DNA of 64,000 nt from Sphingomonas jaspsi DSM 18422 (GTDB lineage Bacteria; Pseudomonadota; Alphaproteobacteria; Sphingomonadales; Sphingomonadaceae). The first letter of the stretch is position 1; every line of letters starts with the position of its first letter. The notes below the pieces were generated by a model. The model was given only the letters and a program-made list of their open reading frames with translations, did no database searches and was not told where the DNA came from. The DNA lies in NCBI RefSeq assembly GCF_000585415.1, contig NZ_KK073876.1, positions 2,415,810 to 2,479,809 on the forward strand. The letters are read 5' to 3'. The translations under genes and the position numbers were made by a program. Shown one piece after another: positions 35,421 to 43,436 of the stretch.

Positions 35421-36389
35421 TCAAGCCGCCAGCGGCAACGCCCGTGCGCGGACATCGCGCGGCCGAACGCCGGTCAGGCGCCGAATGAGGGTGCGCAACG
35501 TCGATGCCTCGGCATAGCCGACCTGGATCGCAATTTCCTCGAACGGAAGGCGCGTGGTTTCGAGCAGTTCGATCGCCCGTTCGACCCTGATCTTCTGGAG
35601 CAGCCCGACCGGCGACAGGCCGGTCGACCGTTGCACATGGCGGGCAAAGGTGCGCGGCGACATGGCGGCGCGCGATGCGAGGTCGTTGACGCCGACCCCG
35701 TCTTCAAGCCGCGTCATCGCCCATGCCACCGCGTCGGCAATCCGGTCGTCGGTCGCGGCCATCATCGTCACAGCCATATAGGGTGTCTGCGACCGCCGCT
35801 CGTCGAGCAGCATGATCCTGACGCAGCCGTCGGCAACCTGCGCCCCGGCATAGCGGGCAACCAGCCCGACCATCACATCCATCTGCGCCATGGCCGCGCC
35901 GGCCGTAATGAAGGGTCCGTCGCTCGCGACCACATCGCGCGTGTCGAGCGAGACCTGCGGAAACAGCTTCTGGAACAGCGGAGCCAGCCACCAGGACGTC
36001 GTCGCCCTTCGTCCGTCCAGCAAACCCGACTTGGCAAGCAGCAGGGTGCCGGTACAGCTGCTCGCGATACGCGCGCCGGTCGCGCCGACCCGACGGATAT
36101 GCTCGGAAGCGGACTTCACATCTTCGTCATCCAGGCGGGCGGCAATGTCGTCGGCCTTGGTTAACCCCTGCGCCGGGACGATCAGCAGATCGGCCGGCAG
36201 GTTGGCCGGCGCTGGGTTGGTAACGAACGGGCTGAAACAGTCCTTCCCGTCACCCCATAACCTTACCGCAAAGGGCAAAGGCCGTCCCGCGCGCCGGGCC
36301 TGATTGTTGGCCACCGTCAGGACGTCGAGCGTGATCGCAGTGCTCGACGCCATCGCACCCTCCAATACCAGCACTTCCACAATGGTCAT
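35421..36389 (-). CDS. GlxA-family AraC-type transcriptional regulator
   Basis: A 322-residue regulator with an N-terminal DJ-1/PfpI-like domain (about 1-190; SSCTGTLLLAKSGLLDG holds the conserved Cys) and a C-terminal AraC helix-turn-helix pair (about 215-320; FARHVQRSTGLSPVGLLQKI and FEEIAIQVGYAEASTLRTLI). The N-terminal domain probably senses a small molecule. It is divergent from the thioesterase-like gene and directly upstream of the DLH gene, so both operons are likely targets. Confidence 0.92.
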   Translation of the reverse strand: MTIVEVLVLEGAMASSTAITLDVLTVANNQARRAGRPLPFAVRLWGDGKDCFSPFVTNPAPANLPADLLIVPAQGLTKADDIAARLDDEDVKSASEHIRRVGATGARIASSCTGTLLLAKSGLLDGRRATTSWWLAPLFQKLFPQVSLDTRDVVASDGPFITAGAAMAQMDVMVGLVARYAGAQVADGCVRIMLLDERRSQTPYMAVTMMAATDDRIADAVAWAMTRLEDGVGVNDLASRAAMSPRTFARHVQRSTGLSPVGLLQKIRVERAIELLETTRLPFEEIAIQVGYAEASTLRTLIRRLTGVRPRDVRARALPLAA

Positions 36390-36459
36390 GGCGAATCATC
36401 CACGTTTGATGTCTTTTTCGCCACTGGCTTCGCTGTCTTCGCGGCCCCAGTCAATCGTC

Positions 36460-37251
36460 ATGAGTGTGCATGCATCGCTGGCCCCAAACCTGGACGTGGG
36501 CTCGCCGTTCGTGGAATTGCGCGGCGCCTTCGTCGCGACGACGAGGGCGTCCGGACCATGGTCGCCGGGTCATTGCCACGGCGGCGCAGTCGCGGCGCTT
36601 GCAGTTCGCGCGGCCGCTGGTGTCGCAACTCGCGCGACGATGGCCTTGGCCCGGTTGACGATCGACCTGCTCGCGCCGGTCCCGGTAGGCAAGCCGATCC
36701 TGCCCCGCATCCGCGTCGACAAGGACGGCAGCAAGCTGCAGCGGCTGGTTGTTGCGCTGGATGTCGATGGCCGCACGATGGCCATCGCCAGCCTGCTTCG
36801 CGTTCGCACGACCGGCTGCCCCCCATACCGCGCGAAGGTCGACTGGGTTGACGAAACGGCTGCGGAAATCGGCACGCTCGGCGGATTCTCCGGCCAGTTC
36901 GAAACCGTGTCGGAACAGGGCGGGATCGGGATGGTCGGGCCGGGACGGGTCTGGTTCCGGATGCGCGCACCGCTGGTCGAGGGCGGCCCCTATATCGCGG
37001 AAGAGGCGGCAGCCGCGATCGCCGACTTCACCAGCGCGATCGGCATGAGCCGACCCTATCAGCTTTATGAATTCCCTTCGGTCGACCTCAGCGTCGGCCT
37101 GTCGCGCGCGCCGCTCGGCGAGTGGATCCGTATCGATGCATTCAACAGCGACGGCGATGAGGGCCGCGCCGCCTGCTATTCGACCTTGTCAGACTGCTAC
37201 GGTCCCTTTGCCCATGTGGTTCAGACCAGCTTTGTCGAGCGCCGGTCGTGA
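36460..37251 (+). CDS. Acyl-CoA thioesterase-like double-hotdog protein
   Basis: A 263-residue protein resembling the TesB-like double-hotdog family (PF13622). It has FVATTRASGPWSPGHCHGG, then LARLTIDLLAPVPVGKPI, and near the C-terminus GEWIRIDAFNSDGDEGRA. It probably hydrolyses an acyl-CoA in the cytoplasm. In-frame ATGs at 36388 and 36409 are also possible; 36460 best matches the domain. The stop overlaps the cupin start as GTGA, which places it first in a four-gene operon. Confidence 0.78.
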   Translation: MSVHASLAPNLDVGSPFVELRGAFVATTRASGPWSPGHCHGGAVAALAVRAAAGVATRATMALARLTIDLLAPVPVGKPILPRIRVDKDGSKLQRLVVALDVDGRTMAIASLLRVRTTGCPPYRAKVDWVDETAAEIGTLGGFSGQFETVSEQGGIGMVGPGRVWFRMRAPLVEGGPYIAEEAAAAIADFTSAIGMSRPYQLYEFPSVDLSVGLSRAPLGEWIRIDAFNSDGDEGRAACYSTLSDCYGPFAHVVQTSFVERRS

Positions 37252-37721
37252 GCGATAGAGTGAAGCTTCCGATCGTCGCTTCGAAGGTGCTGCCCCGCAC
37301 CGGCAGCAACTATCCCGCACCGTTCGCCGAGCGCGTGGCTGGCCGCGAAAAACGCGCGCTTGGCGGCCTGTTTGGGATCACGGCATTCGGGGTCAACCTG
37401 ACGACCCTGCCGCCCGGCGCGCAGTCGGCGCTGCGCCACCGCCACACGGTCCAGGAGGAATTCGTCTTCATCCTGTCCGGCGAAGTGACGCTCCTGCACG
37501 ATGATGGCGAAACATTGTGTACCGAAGGCATGTGCGTCGGTTTCGTGCCCGGCGGCACCGCCCATTGCCTCGTCAATCGGTCTGAGGCTGATGCGACTTA
37601 TCTGGAAGTTGGCGACCGCCGCCCGGGCGATCGCGGCGACTATCCCGACGACGACCTCGTTGCCATTCACGACGGTGTCGGCTGGACCTTCACCCATCGC
37701 GATGGGACACCCTATCAATGA
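37248..37721 (+). CDS. Cupin domain protein B
   Basis: A 157-residue cupin. The first motif contains RHRHTVQEEFVFILSGEV with two His and a Glu, and the second GMCVGFVPGGTAHCLVN. The GTG start overlaps the thioesterase stop, and the stop overlaps the following NTF2-like gene as ATGA. The N-terminus (KVLPRTGSNYPAPFAERVAG) matches cupins that accompany carbohydrate or aromatic catabolism genes. The reaction is unknown. Confidence 0.85.
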   Translation: MSDRVKLPIVASKVLPRTGSNYPAPFAERVAGREKRALGGLFGITAFGVNLTTLPPGAQSALRHRHTVQEEFVFILSGEVTLLHDDGETLCTEGMCVGFVPGGTAHCLVNRSEADATYLEVGDRRPGDRGDYPDDDLVAIHDGVGWTFTHRDGTPYQ

Positions 37722-38077
37722 ATCTTGCACCGCCATTCGAAGCCTTTGCGCATGAATGGATCAACGCCTTCAATAGCCATGAACTTGACCGGATCATCGC
37801 CCTGTATGCCGATGATGTCCGCCTGACCTCGCCGCTTTACCTCCGTTATACCGCGGGTGCTTCGGCCACGGTGCAAGGCATTGAGCCGCTACGTAGCTAT
37901 TTCGGTTCCGCGCTGCAGCGTTATCCCGACCTTCGCTTTACCCTGCTTGACGTCGCGACGGGTGTCGACGGGCCATGTATCCGCTATCACAGCAACGTCG
38001 GCGACCATGTGGCAATGGAAGCGTTCTCGCTCGACCGCGAAAGACGGATAGTCCGGGTTTGGTGCCACTATGTCTGA
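37718..38077 (+). CDS. NTF2/SnoaL-like protein C
   Basis: A 119-residue NTF2-like protein with FAHEWINAFNSHELDRIIALY and PDLRFTLLDVATGVDG. The fold suits a small isomerase or lyase or a ligand-binding role. It is coupled to the cupin by ATGA and overlaps the next transporter gene by eight bases. Confidence 0.83.
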   Translation: MNLAPPFEAFAHEWINAFNSHELDRIIALYADDVRLTSPLYLRYTAGASATVQGIEPLRSYFGSALQRYPDLRFTLLDVATGVDGPCIRYHSNVGDHVAMEAFSLDRERRIVRVWCHYV

Positions 38078-38999
38078 GACGCCAACCGACGCCGGTCCGC
38101 TATCGGGTCGGGACCGCATTCTCGCCCTGTCCATTGTCCTCATCTGGGCGTCAAATTTTGTCGCCTTACGCTGGGGACTCGACCAGATGTCGCCGCTGGC
38201 GCTATGCTTCTGGCGGTTCCTCCTCTCGTTTTTCCCCGCCTGCCTGTTCGTTCGCATTCCAAGGGTGGACTGGAAACTCGCGATCGGGTTCGGCGTGCTC
38301 ACCGGCCTTGGACAATTCGGGGCGCTCGCAGCCGCGATCCAGGGCCATATCAGCGCGGGGCTGGCCTCGGCCCTCGTCCAGATCCAGGCGGTCATCAATG
38401 TCGCGCTCGCCGGCTTCATCCTGCACGAGCGGGTGACGCGGGCCCAGATCGCCGGCTGCCTGTTGTCGCTGGTTGGCTTAGGCATTTTCATGGTCCGGCC
38501 CGAGGCGAATGCGACACCGCTCGGGCTGCTGCTGGTTGTCATCGCCGCGGTTTCGTGGGCGACGTGCAACGCATTGATCAAGGCCGGCGGGTACCGCGGA
38601 GACCTGCTGCAATTCCTGGTCTGGACCAGCCCGATCGCCATGCTGTCGCTCGGCGCGCTCGAACTGCTGGTCGACGGCCCCCGGCAAATGCTGATTCCAC
38701 TCACGCATCCGACGATGAACCTCTGGGCGATCATTGCGTGGCAGGCCTTCGCCAACACACTCTACGGTTATGCCGTGTGGAATTTCCTGATCCGCCGATA
38801 CTCGCTCGGCCGCATCGGGCCCCTCACCTTGCTGGTGCCCATCGTGGCCATGGCGTTGACCGCGATGTTGTTGGGCGAACGCGTGTCGCAGGTGCAACTG
38901 CTGGCCGCGCTGACGATCCTTTCGGGGGTAGCAGTCCCTGTGGTCGCTCCACGTCTACTGAAAGCCGGGAGCGTCCAAGTTGCGCTGCCGCGTTCCTAG
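38070..38999 (+). CDS. EamA/DMT-family transporter B
   Basis: A 309-residue inner membrane protein with about ten hydrophobic segments in two EamA repeats (first begins ILALSIVLIWASNFVALRWG; second ends IVAMALTAMLLGERVS). It resembles the RhaT/EamA exporters for small metabolites and amino acids. It is the last gene of the AraC-linked rightward operon and may export or import its substrate. Confidence 0.9.
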   Translation: MSETPTDAGPLSGRDRILALSIVLIWASNFVALRWGLDQMSPLALCFWRFLLSFFPACLFVRIPRVDWKLAIGFGVLTGLGQFGALAAAIQGHISAGLASALVQIQAVINVALAGFILHERVTRAQIAGCLLSLVGLGIFMVRPEANATPLGLLLVVIAAVSWATCNALIKAGGYRGDLLQFLVWTSPIAMLSLGALELLVDGPRQMLIPLTHPTMNLWAIIAWQAFANTLYGYAVWNFLIRRYSLGRIGPLTLLVPIVAMALTAMLLGERVSQVQLLAALTILSGVAVPVVAPRLLKAGSVQVALPRS

Positions 39000-39075
39000 G
39001 GCTTTACCCGGTGCACCCGTCACGCCCCCACATGCAAAACGATCGGCTAATTCGTTGATTTGTCGGACGGCGCGG

Positions 39076-39151
39076 TGGTGGAGCTGAGGGGAATCGAACC
39101 CCTGACCTCTGCAGTGCGATTGCAGCGCTCTCCCATCTGAGCTACAGCCCC
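39076..39151 (-). tRNA. tRNA-Ala (anticodon CGC)
   Basis: A 76-nt tRNA with the encoded 3' CCA. The acceptor GGGGCTG pairs with CAGCTCC and includes the G3:U70 pair that marks alanine tRNAs. The anticodon stem CTGCA/TGCAG encloses the loop ATCGCAC, giving anticodon CGC for GCG codons. D-loop (AGCTCAGATGGGAGAGC) and T-loop (GGTTCGAATCC) are regular. A promoter with 17-bp spacing lies upstream. Confidence 0.97.
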
Positions 39152-39171
39152 GCGCCCGTCGGACGAGCGCC

Positions 39172-39200
39172 CCAATAGCGACGCTTTTCGTCATGCGCAA
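39172..39200 (-). promoter_or_regulatory. Promoter of the tRNA-Ala gene
   Basis: On the minus strand TTGCGC (39200-39195) and TATTGG (39177-39172) are 17 bp apart and end 20 bp before the mature tRNA 5' end. Position and spacing fit a sigma-70-type promoter. Confidence 0.5.
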
Positions 39201-39217
39201 CGCCCTTGGCGACACCT

Positions 39218-39380
39218 TTTTCACCTTGGCCCTGCCCGGCAACCGCTCGTCGAACCTTAAGGAACGCGCGCGTTGCGCGAGCGGTTGAGCCCACACCAAG
39301 AGGTTCCTAGCCCGTTGCCCTGCGCAGCGGCTTACCTGGCCCGGTCGCCATCCCCTTTTGGCGGCCGGGCCTTTTGTTTG
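39218..39380 (+). ncRNA. Structured RNA candidate ending at a strong terminator
   Basis: Between the tRNA and the CurA-like gene no ORF is convincing, yet the plus strand can form a long hairpin: CAACCGCTCG (39240-39249) pairs perfectly with CGAGCGGTTG (39278-39287), extended by ACCTTGG against CCAAGAGGT. A strong terminator follows at 39338-39380. The size, about 160 nt, and the elongated hairpin with interior bulges are compatible with 6S-type RNA, but I cannot assign a family. It could also be the 3' trailer of the preceding transporter operon. The 5' end is a guess. Confidence 0.35.
39338..39380 (+). terminator. Intrinsic terminator upstream of the CurA-like gene
   Basis: GGCCCGG-T-CGCC pairs with GGCG-G-CCGGGCC around a 10-nt loop and is followed by TTTTGTTT. 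There is no annotated coding gene on this strand for 338 bp upstream, so it ends either a non-coding RNA or a long trailer. Confidence 0.8.
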
Positions 39381-39428
39381 CGCGTCCAAGCGCCTAATCG
39401 CGTAGCGAAACGAAACGGGAGAGATTCG

Positions 39429-40430
39429 ATGGCCAAAGCCTGGCACCTGATGCAGCGTCCCAACGGCATGCCGACCACGAGCGACGTCGCGCTCAAGGAC
39501 ACCGAGCTTGCGCCGCTAAGCGACGGGATGGTCCATGTCCGCAACCGCTGGCTGTCGGTCGATCCTTACATGCGCGGCCGCATGAACGACGTGAAAAGCT
39601 ATGTCCCCGCCTTCGGAATCGACGAGCCGATGACCGGCGGCGCGATCGGCGAAGTCGTCGAAAGCCGCGACCCGTCGCTGCACCCGGGCGACATGGTCCT
39701 GCACATGGCCGGATGGCGGGACGAGGTGGTCGAGCCGGCTAAGCATTTCAACAAGCTGCCGCCCATCCCCGGCGTCGAACCGCAGGCCTTCCTTGGCAAC
39801 CTCGGCCTGACTGGCGGCACGGCCTATTTCGGCCTGCTCGAAGCCGCCAGCGCCAAGGAAGGCGATGTCGTGTTCGTCTCCGCGGCGGCGGGCGCGGTCG
39901 GTTCTGCCGTGGTCCAGATCGCCAAGGCCAAGGGCATGAAGGTCATCGGTTCGGCCGGCGGCAAGGATAAATGCGACTTCGTCTATTCGCTCGGCGCCGA
40001 CGCCGTGGTCGATTACAAGGCCGGGCCGGTGCTTAAGCAGCTTGCCGCCGCGGCGCAGGCGATCGAGGCCAAGGGCATCGACGTCTATTTCGACAATGTC
40101 GGCGGCGAACATCTCGACGCCGCGCTGGCGCTGGGCAACCAGAATGCGCGTTTCGCGATCTGCGGCATGATCGAGGGCTACAACACGGGCGAGCCGACCA
40201 AGCTGCGCTACCTGATGCGCCTGATCGCCATGCGCATCCGCATGCAGGGCTTCATCTACACCGACTATATGGGCCAGATGGGCGATTTCTACCGCGACAT
40301 GGGCGCGATGATCGCCACCGGCCAAGTCAAGTCGCGCGACACGGTGGTCGACGGCCTCGACCAGACCTTCGACGCGTTCCTTGGCCTGTTCAGCGGCAAG
40401 AACACGGGCAAGATGCTGGTGCGCCTGTAA
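39429..40430 (+). CDS. NADP-dependent oxidoreductase, CurA/leukotriene B4 dehydrogenase-like
   Basis: A 333-residue medium-chain reductase without the zinc ligands, of the CurA/PTGR family that reduces alpha,beta-unsaturated ketones with NADPH. It has SVDPYMRGRMNDVKSYVPAF, the nucleotide-site motif SAAAGAVGSAVVQIAK and FDNVGGEHLDAALA. The ATG has GGGAGA upstream. It appears to be a single-gene unit preceded by a terminator. Confidence 0.93.
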   Translation: MAKAWHLMQRPNGMPTTSDVALKDTELAPLSDGMVHVRNRWLSVDPYMRGRMNDVKSYVPAFGIDEPMTGGAIGEVVESRDPSLHPGDMVLHMAGWRDEVVEPAKHFNKLPPIPGVEPQAFLGNLGLTGGTAYFGLLEAASAKEGDVVFVSAAAGAVGSAVVQIAKAKGMKVIGSAGGKDKCDFVYSLGADAVVDYKAGPVLKQLAAAAQAIEAKGIDVYFDNVGGEHLDAALALGNQNARFAICGMIEGYNTGEPTKLRYLMRLIAMRIRMQGFIYTDYMGQMGDFYRDMGAMIATGQVKSRDTVVDGLDQTFDAFLGLFSGKNTGKMLVRL

Positions 40431-40536
40431 TCCGGCGAGCAAAGCGGACAGGGCTGCTTCACGGAATTACTCCGAGGCGGGGGGCCTAACCGTGGATCCA
40501 TTGCGGACATTCGGGCGTGTAGATTACCAGAGTGCG

Positions 40537-40911
40537 ATGAACAGACGTTGGGCGTTTTATCTTTCCCTTGCCGCCTTCTTACTGGCCACGATTTATGTTC
40601 TGGCAGCCCCCGCGCCCTCGCTGCCAAGTGCTGTGGCGAATGGCGTCTATTCAAATGACTGCTGCGGATCTGTTCGACTTAGCGACGGCACCATGTCCTT
40701 CCGAAGCGGTAGCATCACGTATAAGGTCGAACGAGATAAGGTGGGTGCCTATATTTTGCCCGAGGCGCTAGTGGATGTTGAGCCGCATCATGGGCTGCAA
40801 GTCGGGAAGCAAAGCCACCCGTTGATGCTCCGGCTCGACGACGAGGCGCATCCGGGAAGCTTAACCATAATTGGTAGTGACAACGTCGAATATCGCTTCA
40901 CGCGCCAATGA
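40537..40911 (+). CDS. Small membrane-anchored or secreted protein, function unknown
   Basis: A 124-residue protein with a hydrophobic N-terminal segment (about residues 5-24) that may be a signal peptide or anchor. The rest is a small polar domain with CC at about residues 42-43 and a beta-rich pattern (SFRSGSITYKVERDKVGAYI). It is less GC-rich in codon use than its neighbours, which hints at more recent acquisition. No family is recognised and the ribosome-binding site is weak. Confidence 0.55.
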   Translation: MNRRWAFYLSLAAFLLATIYVLAAPAPSLPSAVANGVYSNDCCGSVRLSDGTMSFRSGSITYKVERDKVGAYILPEALVDVEPHHGLQVGKQSHPLMLRLDDEAHPGSLTIIGSDNVEYRFTRQ

Positions 40912-40965
40912 CTGCCGCACCACACAGAAGGCCCCGTCACGGGAATAGTCGCTTCGCGCTGCTCC

Positions 40966-41002
40966 AGCGACGCTGACGCGTCAGCGTCGCTACGCTCGGC
41001 GG
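40966..41002. repeat. 26-bp perfect palindrome with a 16-nt repeat unit
   Basis: A perfect palindrome with 13-bp arms (AGCGACGCTGACG and its complement) spans 40966-40991. It runs into TCGCTACGCTCGGCGG (40987-41002), which recurs at 42798-42813. The site lies just after the stop of the convergent metallopeptidase gene. It could be a terminator stem for that gene or a REP-like intergenic element. Confidence 0.55.
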
Positions 41003-41003
41003 C

Positions 41004-41879
41004 TCAGCGCGTATAGTTGCACGCGCCCGGGTTTCCGCTCTTGAGCCCGCGCTGCAGCGCTTCCATCCGCTGCGCACTCGAGCCGTGCGTGAAGCTGTCG
41101 GGGACCACGCGGCCCTGCATCTGCTTTTGCAGCGTGTCGTCGCCGATGGCTTCGGCGGCGCGCATGCCTTCTTCGACGTCGCCCGGTTCCAGCAGCAGCT
41201 GGCCGTTGGCGTCCTTGGCATTGGCCGCCCACACACCGGCGTAGCAGTCGGCCTGCAGTTCGACGCCGACCTGAAGCTGGTTGCCGCTCACCTTGTCGGA
41301 GCGCGCTTGCGCGCTGCCCACCTGGTCGAGCGTGCCCTCCAAGTCCTGCACATGGTGGCCGACCTCATGCGCGATCACATAGGCCTGGGCGAAATCGCCG
41401 GGCGCCTGGAAACGCTGCGACAGTTCCTGGAAGAAGGCGGGGTCGATGTAGATCTGCTTGTCGGTCGGGCAGTAGAACGGACCCATCGCCGCCTGCGCCG
41501 CGCCGCATCCCGACTGGTTGTAATCGCTGTAGGCGACCAGCCGCGTGGGGGTATACTGGGCGCCCGCCTTCTTGAAGATGTCACCCCATACCTGCTCAGT
41601 CGAGCCCAAAACTTCGCGCATGAACTTGCCGGTGTTGGGGTCGAGCTGCGAGGGACCCTCCTTCATCGATCCGCCGCCGAGCCCGCCGCCGAGCGAGCTG
41701 AGCGCGCAATAGCCAAGGCCGAGGATGAGCAGGCCGACGAGGCCGAAGCGCGACAGAACGAACTGCGCCAACAGGCCGAACAACCCGCCGCCCGCTCCGC
41801 CGAGCGACAGCCCGCCGCCGCCCGACTGGCCGGTCCGGTCTTCGAAGTTGCCACTTTCGGGTGCATCGCCAAGCCGCAT
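41004..41879 (-). CDS. YpfJ-type neutral zinc metallopeptidase-like protein
   Basis: A 291-residue protein of the putative neutral zinc metallopeptidase family (PF04228). A glycine-rich N-terminus is followed by one membrane segment (about residues 35-60) and a periplasmic domain with the zinc motif AHEVGHHVQD and LQADCYAGVWAANA downstream. The ATG at 41879 follows AGAGGAA. The substrate of the family is unknown. Confidence 0.92.
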   Translation of the reverse strand: MRLGDAPESGNFEDRTGQSGGGGLSLGGAGGGLFGLLAQFVLSRFGLVGLLILGLGYCALSSLGGGLGGGSMKEGPSQLDPNTGKFMREVLGSTEQVWGDIFKKAGAQYTPTRLVAYSDYNQSGCGAAQAAMGPFYCPTDKQIYIDPAFFQELSQRFQAPGDFAQAYVIAHEVGHHVQDLEGTLDQVGSAQARSDKVSGNQLQVGVELQADCYAGVWAANAKDANGQLLLEPGDVEEGMRAAEAIGDDTLQKQMQGRVVPDSFTHGSSAQRMEALQRGLKSGNPGACNYTR

Positions 41880-41989
41880 CGAACGTTCCTCTTTCCCTGT
41901 TCGCCCTAACAATGCGCCGGGGCCGTAACGGTTGCAATCTTTCGGCACGTGGGCAAAGCCTTCGCGCCTGCAGCGAAAAGGGTGTTTCC

Positions 41990-42775
41990 ATGTTCCTCAA
42001 GGGTAAGTCCGCCATCGTGACCGGTTCCACCTCGGGCATCGGCCTCGCCTATGCCAAGGCGCTGGCCACCGAGGGCGCGAGCGTGATGATCAACGGTTTC
42101 GGCGACGAAGCGGCCATCGAGGCGGAGCGCAAGGAACTGGAAACGCTGTCGGGCGCGAAGGCGCTCTACGACGCAGCCGACATGTCGAAGCCTGAACAGA
42201 TCGCCGCAATGGTCGAGCGCTGCCATGCCGAACTGGGCGGGCCCGACATCGTCATCAACAATGCCGGCATCCAGCACGTCAGCGCGATCGAGGATTTCCC
42301 GCCCGAAAAATATGACGCGATCATCGCGATCAACATGTCGTCGGTCTGGCACCTGTGCCGCGCCGCGGTGCCACACATGAAGGCGGCCAAATGGGGCCGC
42401 ATCATTTCGACCGCTTCGGCGCACAGCCTGGTCGCTTCACCCAACAAAAGCGCTTACGTCATGGCCAAGCATGGCGTTGCCGGCCTGACCAAGACGCTGG
42501 CGCTGGAGGTCGCGCGCGACGGGATCACGGTCAACTGTATTTCGCCCGGCTATGTCTGGACGCCGTTGGTCGAAAACCAGATTCCCGACACGATGAAGAC
42601 CCGCGGCCTGACGAGGGATCAGGTGATCAACGACGTCCTGCTCGCCGCCCAGCCGACCAAGGAATTCGTCACGCCCGAGCAAGTCGCCGCGCTGGCGCTG
42701 TTCCTGTGCCGCGACGAGGCGAAATCCGTCACTGGCGCAAACCTGTCGATGGATGGCGGCTGGACGGCCGCCTGA
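41990..42775 (+). CDS. bdhA: D-3-hydroxybutyrate dehydrogenase, copy 1
   Basis: A 261-residue short-chain dehydrogenase. It has the NAD site GSTSGIGLAYAKAL, NNAGIQHVSAIEDFP, the catalytic Ser region and Tyr/Lys in SAYVMAKHGVAGLTK, and the block SPGYVWTPLVE that is characteristic of 3-hydroxybutyrate dehydrogenases. It interconverts 3-hydroxybutyrate and acetoacetate in polyhydroxybutyrate or ketone-body metabolism. A second copy lies at 51377-52201 in an operon with a patatin lipase, while this one stands alone, divergent from the metallopeptidase. Confidence 0.93.
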   Translation: MFLKGKSAIVTGSTSGIGLAYAKALATEGASVMINGFGDEAAIEAERKELETLSGAKALYDAADMSKPEQIAAMVERCHAELGGPDIVINNAGIQHVSAIEDFPPEKYDAIIAINMSSVWHLCRAAVPHMKAAKWGRIISTASAHSLVASPNKSAYVMAKHGVAGLTKTLALEVARDGITVNCISPGYVWTPLVENQIPDTMKTRGLTRDQVINDVLLAAQPTKEFVTPEQVAALALFLCRDEAKSVTGANLSMDGGWTAA

Positions 42776-42797
42776 GCCATTGCATGTGCGACGGGCA

Positions 42798-42813
42798 TCG
42801 CTACGCTCGGCGG
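42798..42813. repeat. Second copy of the 16-nt repeat TCGCTACGCTCGGCGG
   Basis: Identical to 40987-41002 and placed between bdhA and the DUF4893 lipoprotein gene, just before its start. Two copies 1.8 kb apart in intergenic positions suggest a dispersed short repeat. Confidence 0.45.
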
Positions 42814-42815
42814 AT

Positions 42816-43427
42816 ATGAGACCGATCCTCATCGCCGCGCTTGCGACACTAAGCGCCTGTTCGACCGTTCCCGGAACTGCACCGCGCCCGACGGGCGACT
42901 GGCGATCCACGGTGACCGATGCGGATCGAAGCCGGCTCGCGGGGTGGCGCACGGCCTTTACCCGCGCGCTGGACCAGGCGCGCAAGTCCGGACATGGCGC
43001 GGAAATCGATGCCGAAGGCGCGTTGCTGAAACCGGATGCCGCCCTTGGGCCGACCCCGATTCCGAACGGGACCTACCGTTGCCGCACGATCAAGGTCGGC
43101 GCGAAGAGCGAGGGCATGCTGGACTATATCGCTTATCCTGCCTTCAATTGCCGCATCCAGCAGGAACGTAATCTTCAAGGCTTCGCCAAGCTCAGCGGAT
43201 CGCAGCGCCAGGTCGGCCTCATCTTCCCCGACAGCGCGATCCGTCAGGCATTTCTCGGCACGCTCGAACTCGGCGACGAAGCGCGGCCCATGCAATATGG
43301 CGTCGACCCGGACCGCGACGTCGCCGGCTGGGTCGAACGCGTCGGCGATAACCGCTGGCGCCTGATCATGCCCTACCCCCGCTTCGAATCGACGCTCGAC
43401 GTCCTCGAGCTTGTCCCCGCAAATTAG
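42816..43427 (+). CDS. DUF4893-domain lipoprotein
   Basis: A 203-residue predicted lipoprotein with the lipobox LSAC (ATLSAC, Cys at about residue 15). The body has GDWRSTVTDADRSRLAGWR at its start and PNGTYRCRTIKVGA, then IAYPAFNCRI, the DUF4893 pattern seen in sphingomonads. Its function is unknown. It is followed after 9 bp by the M20 hydrolase gene and may share its transcript. Confidence 0.85.
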   Translation: MRPILIAALATLSACSTVPGTAPRPTGDWRSTVTDADRSRLAGWRTAFTRALDQARKSGHGAEIDAEGALLKPDAALGPTPIPNGTYRCRTIKVGAKSEGMLDYIAYPAFNCRIQQERNLQGFAKLSGSQRQVGLIFPDSAIRQAFLGTLELGDEARPMQYGVDPDRDVAGWVERVGDNRWRLIMPYPRFESTLDVLELVPAN

Positions 43428-43436
43428 GAGCCGTCC

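Noticed and set aside
39076..39428. tRNA as an integration site for a mobile element
   Set aside because: The tRNA is complete, no direct repeat of its 3' end was seen nearby, and no integrase gene is present.
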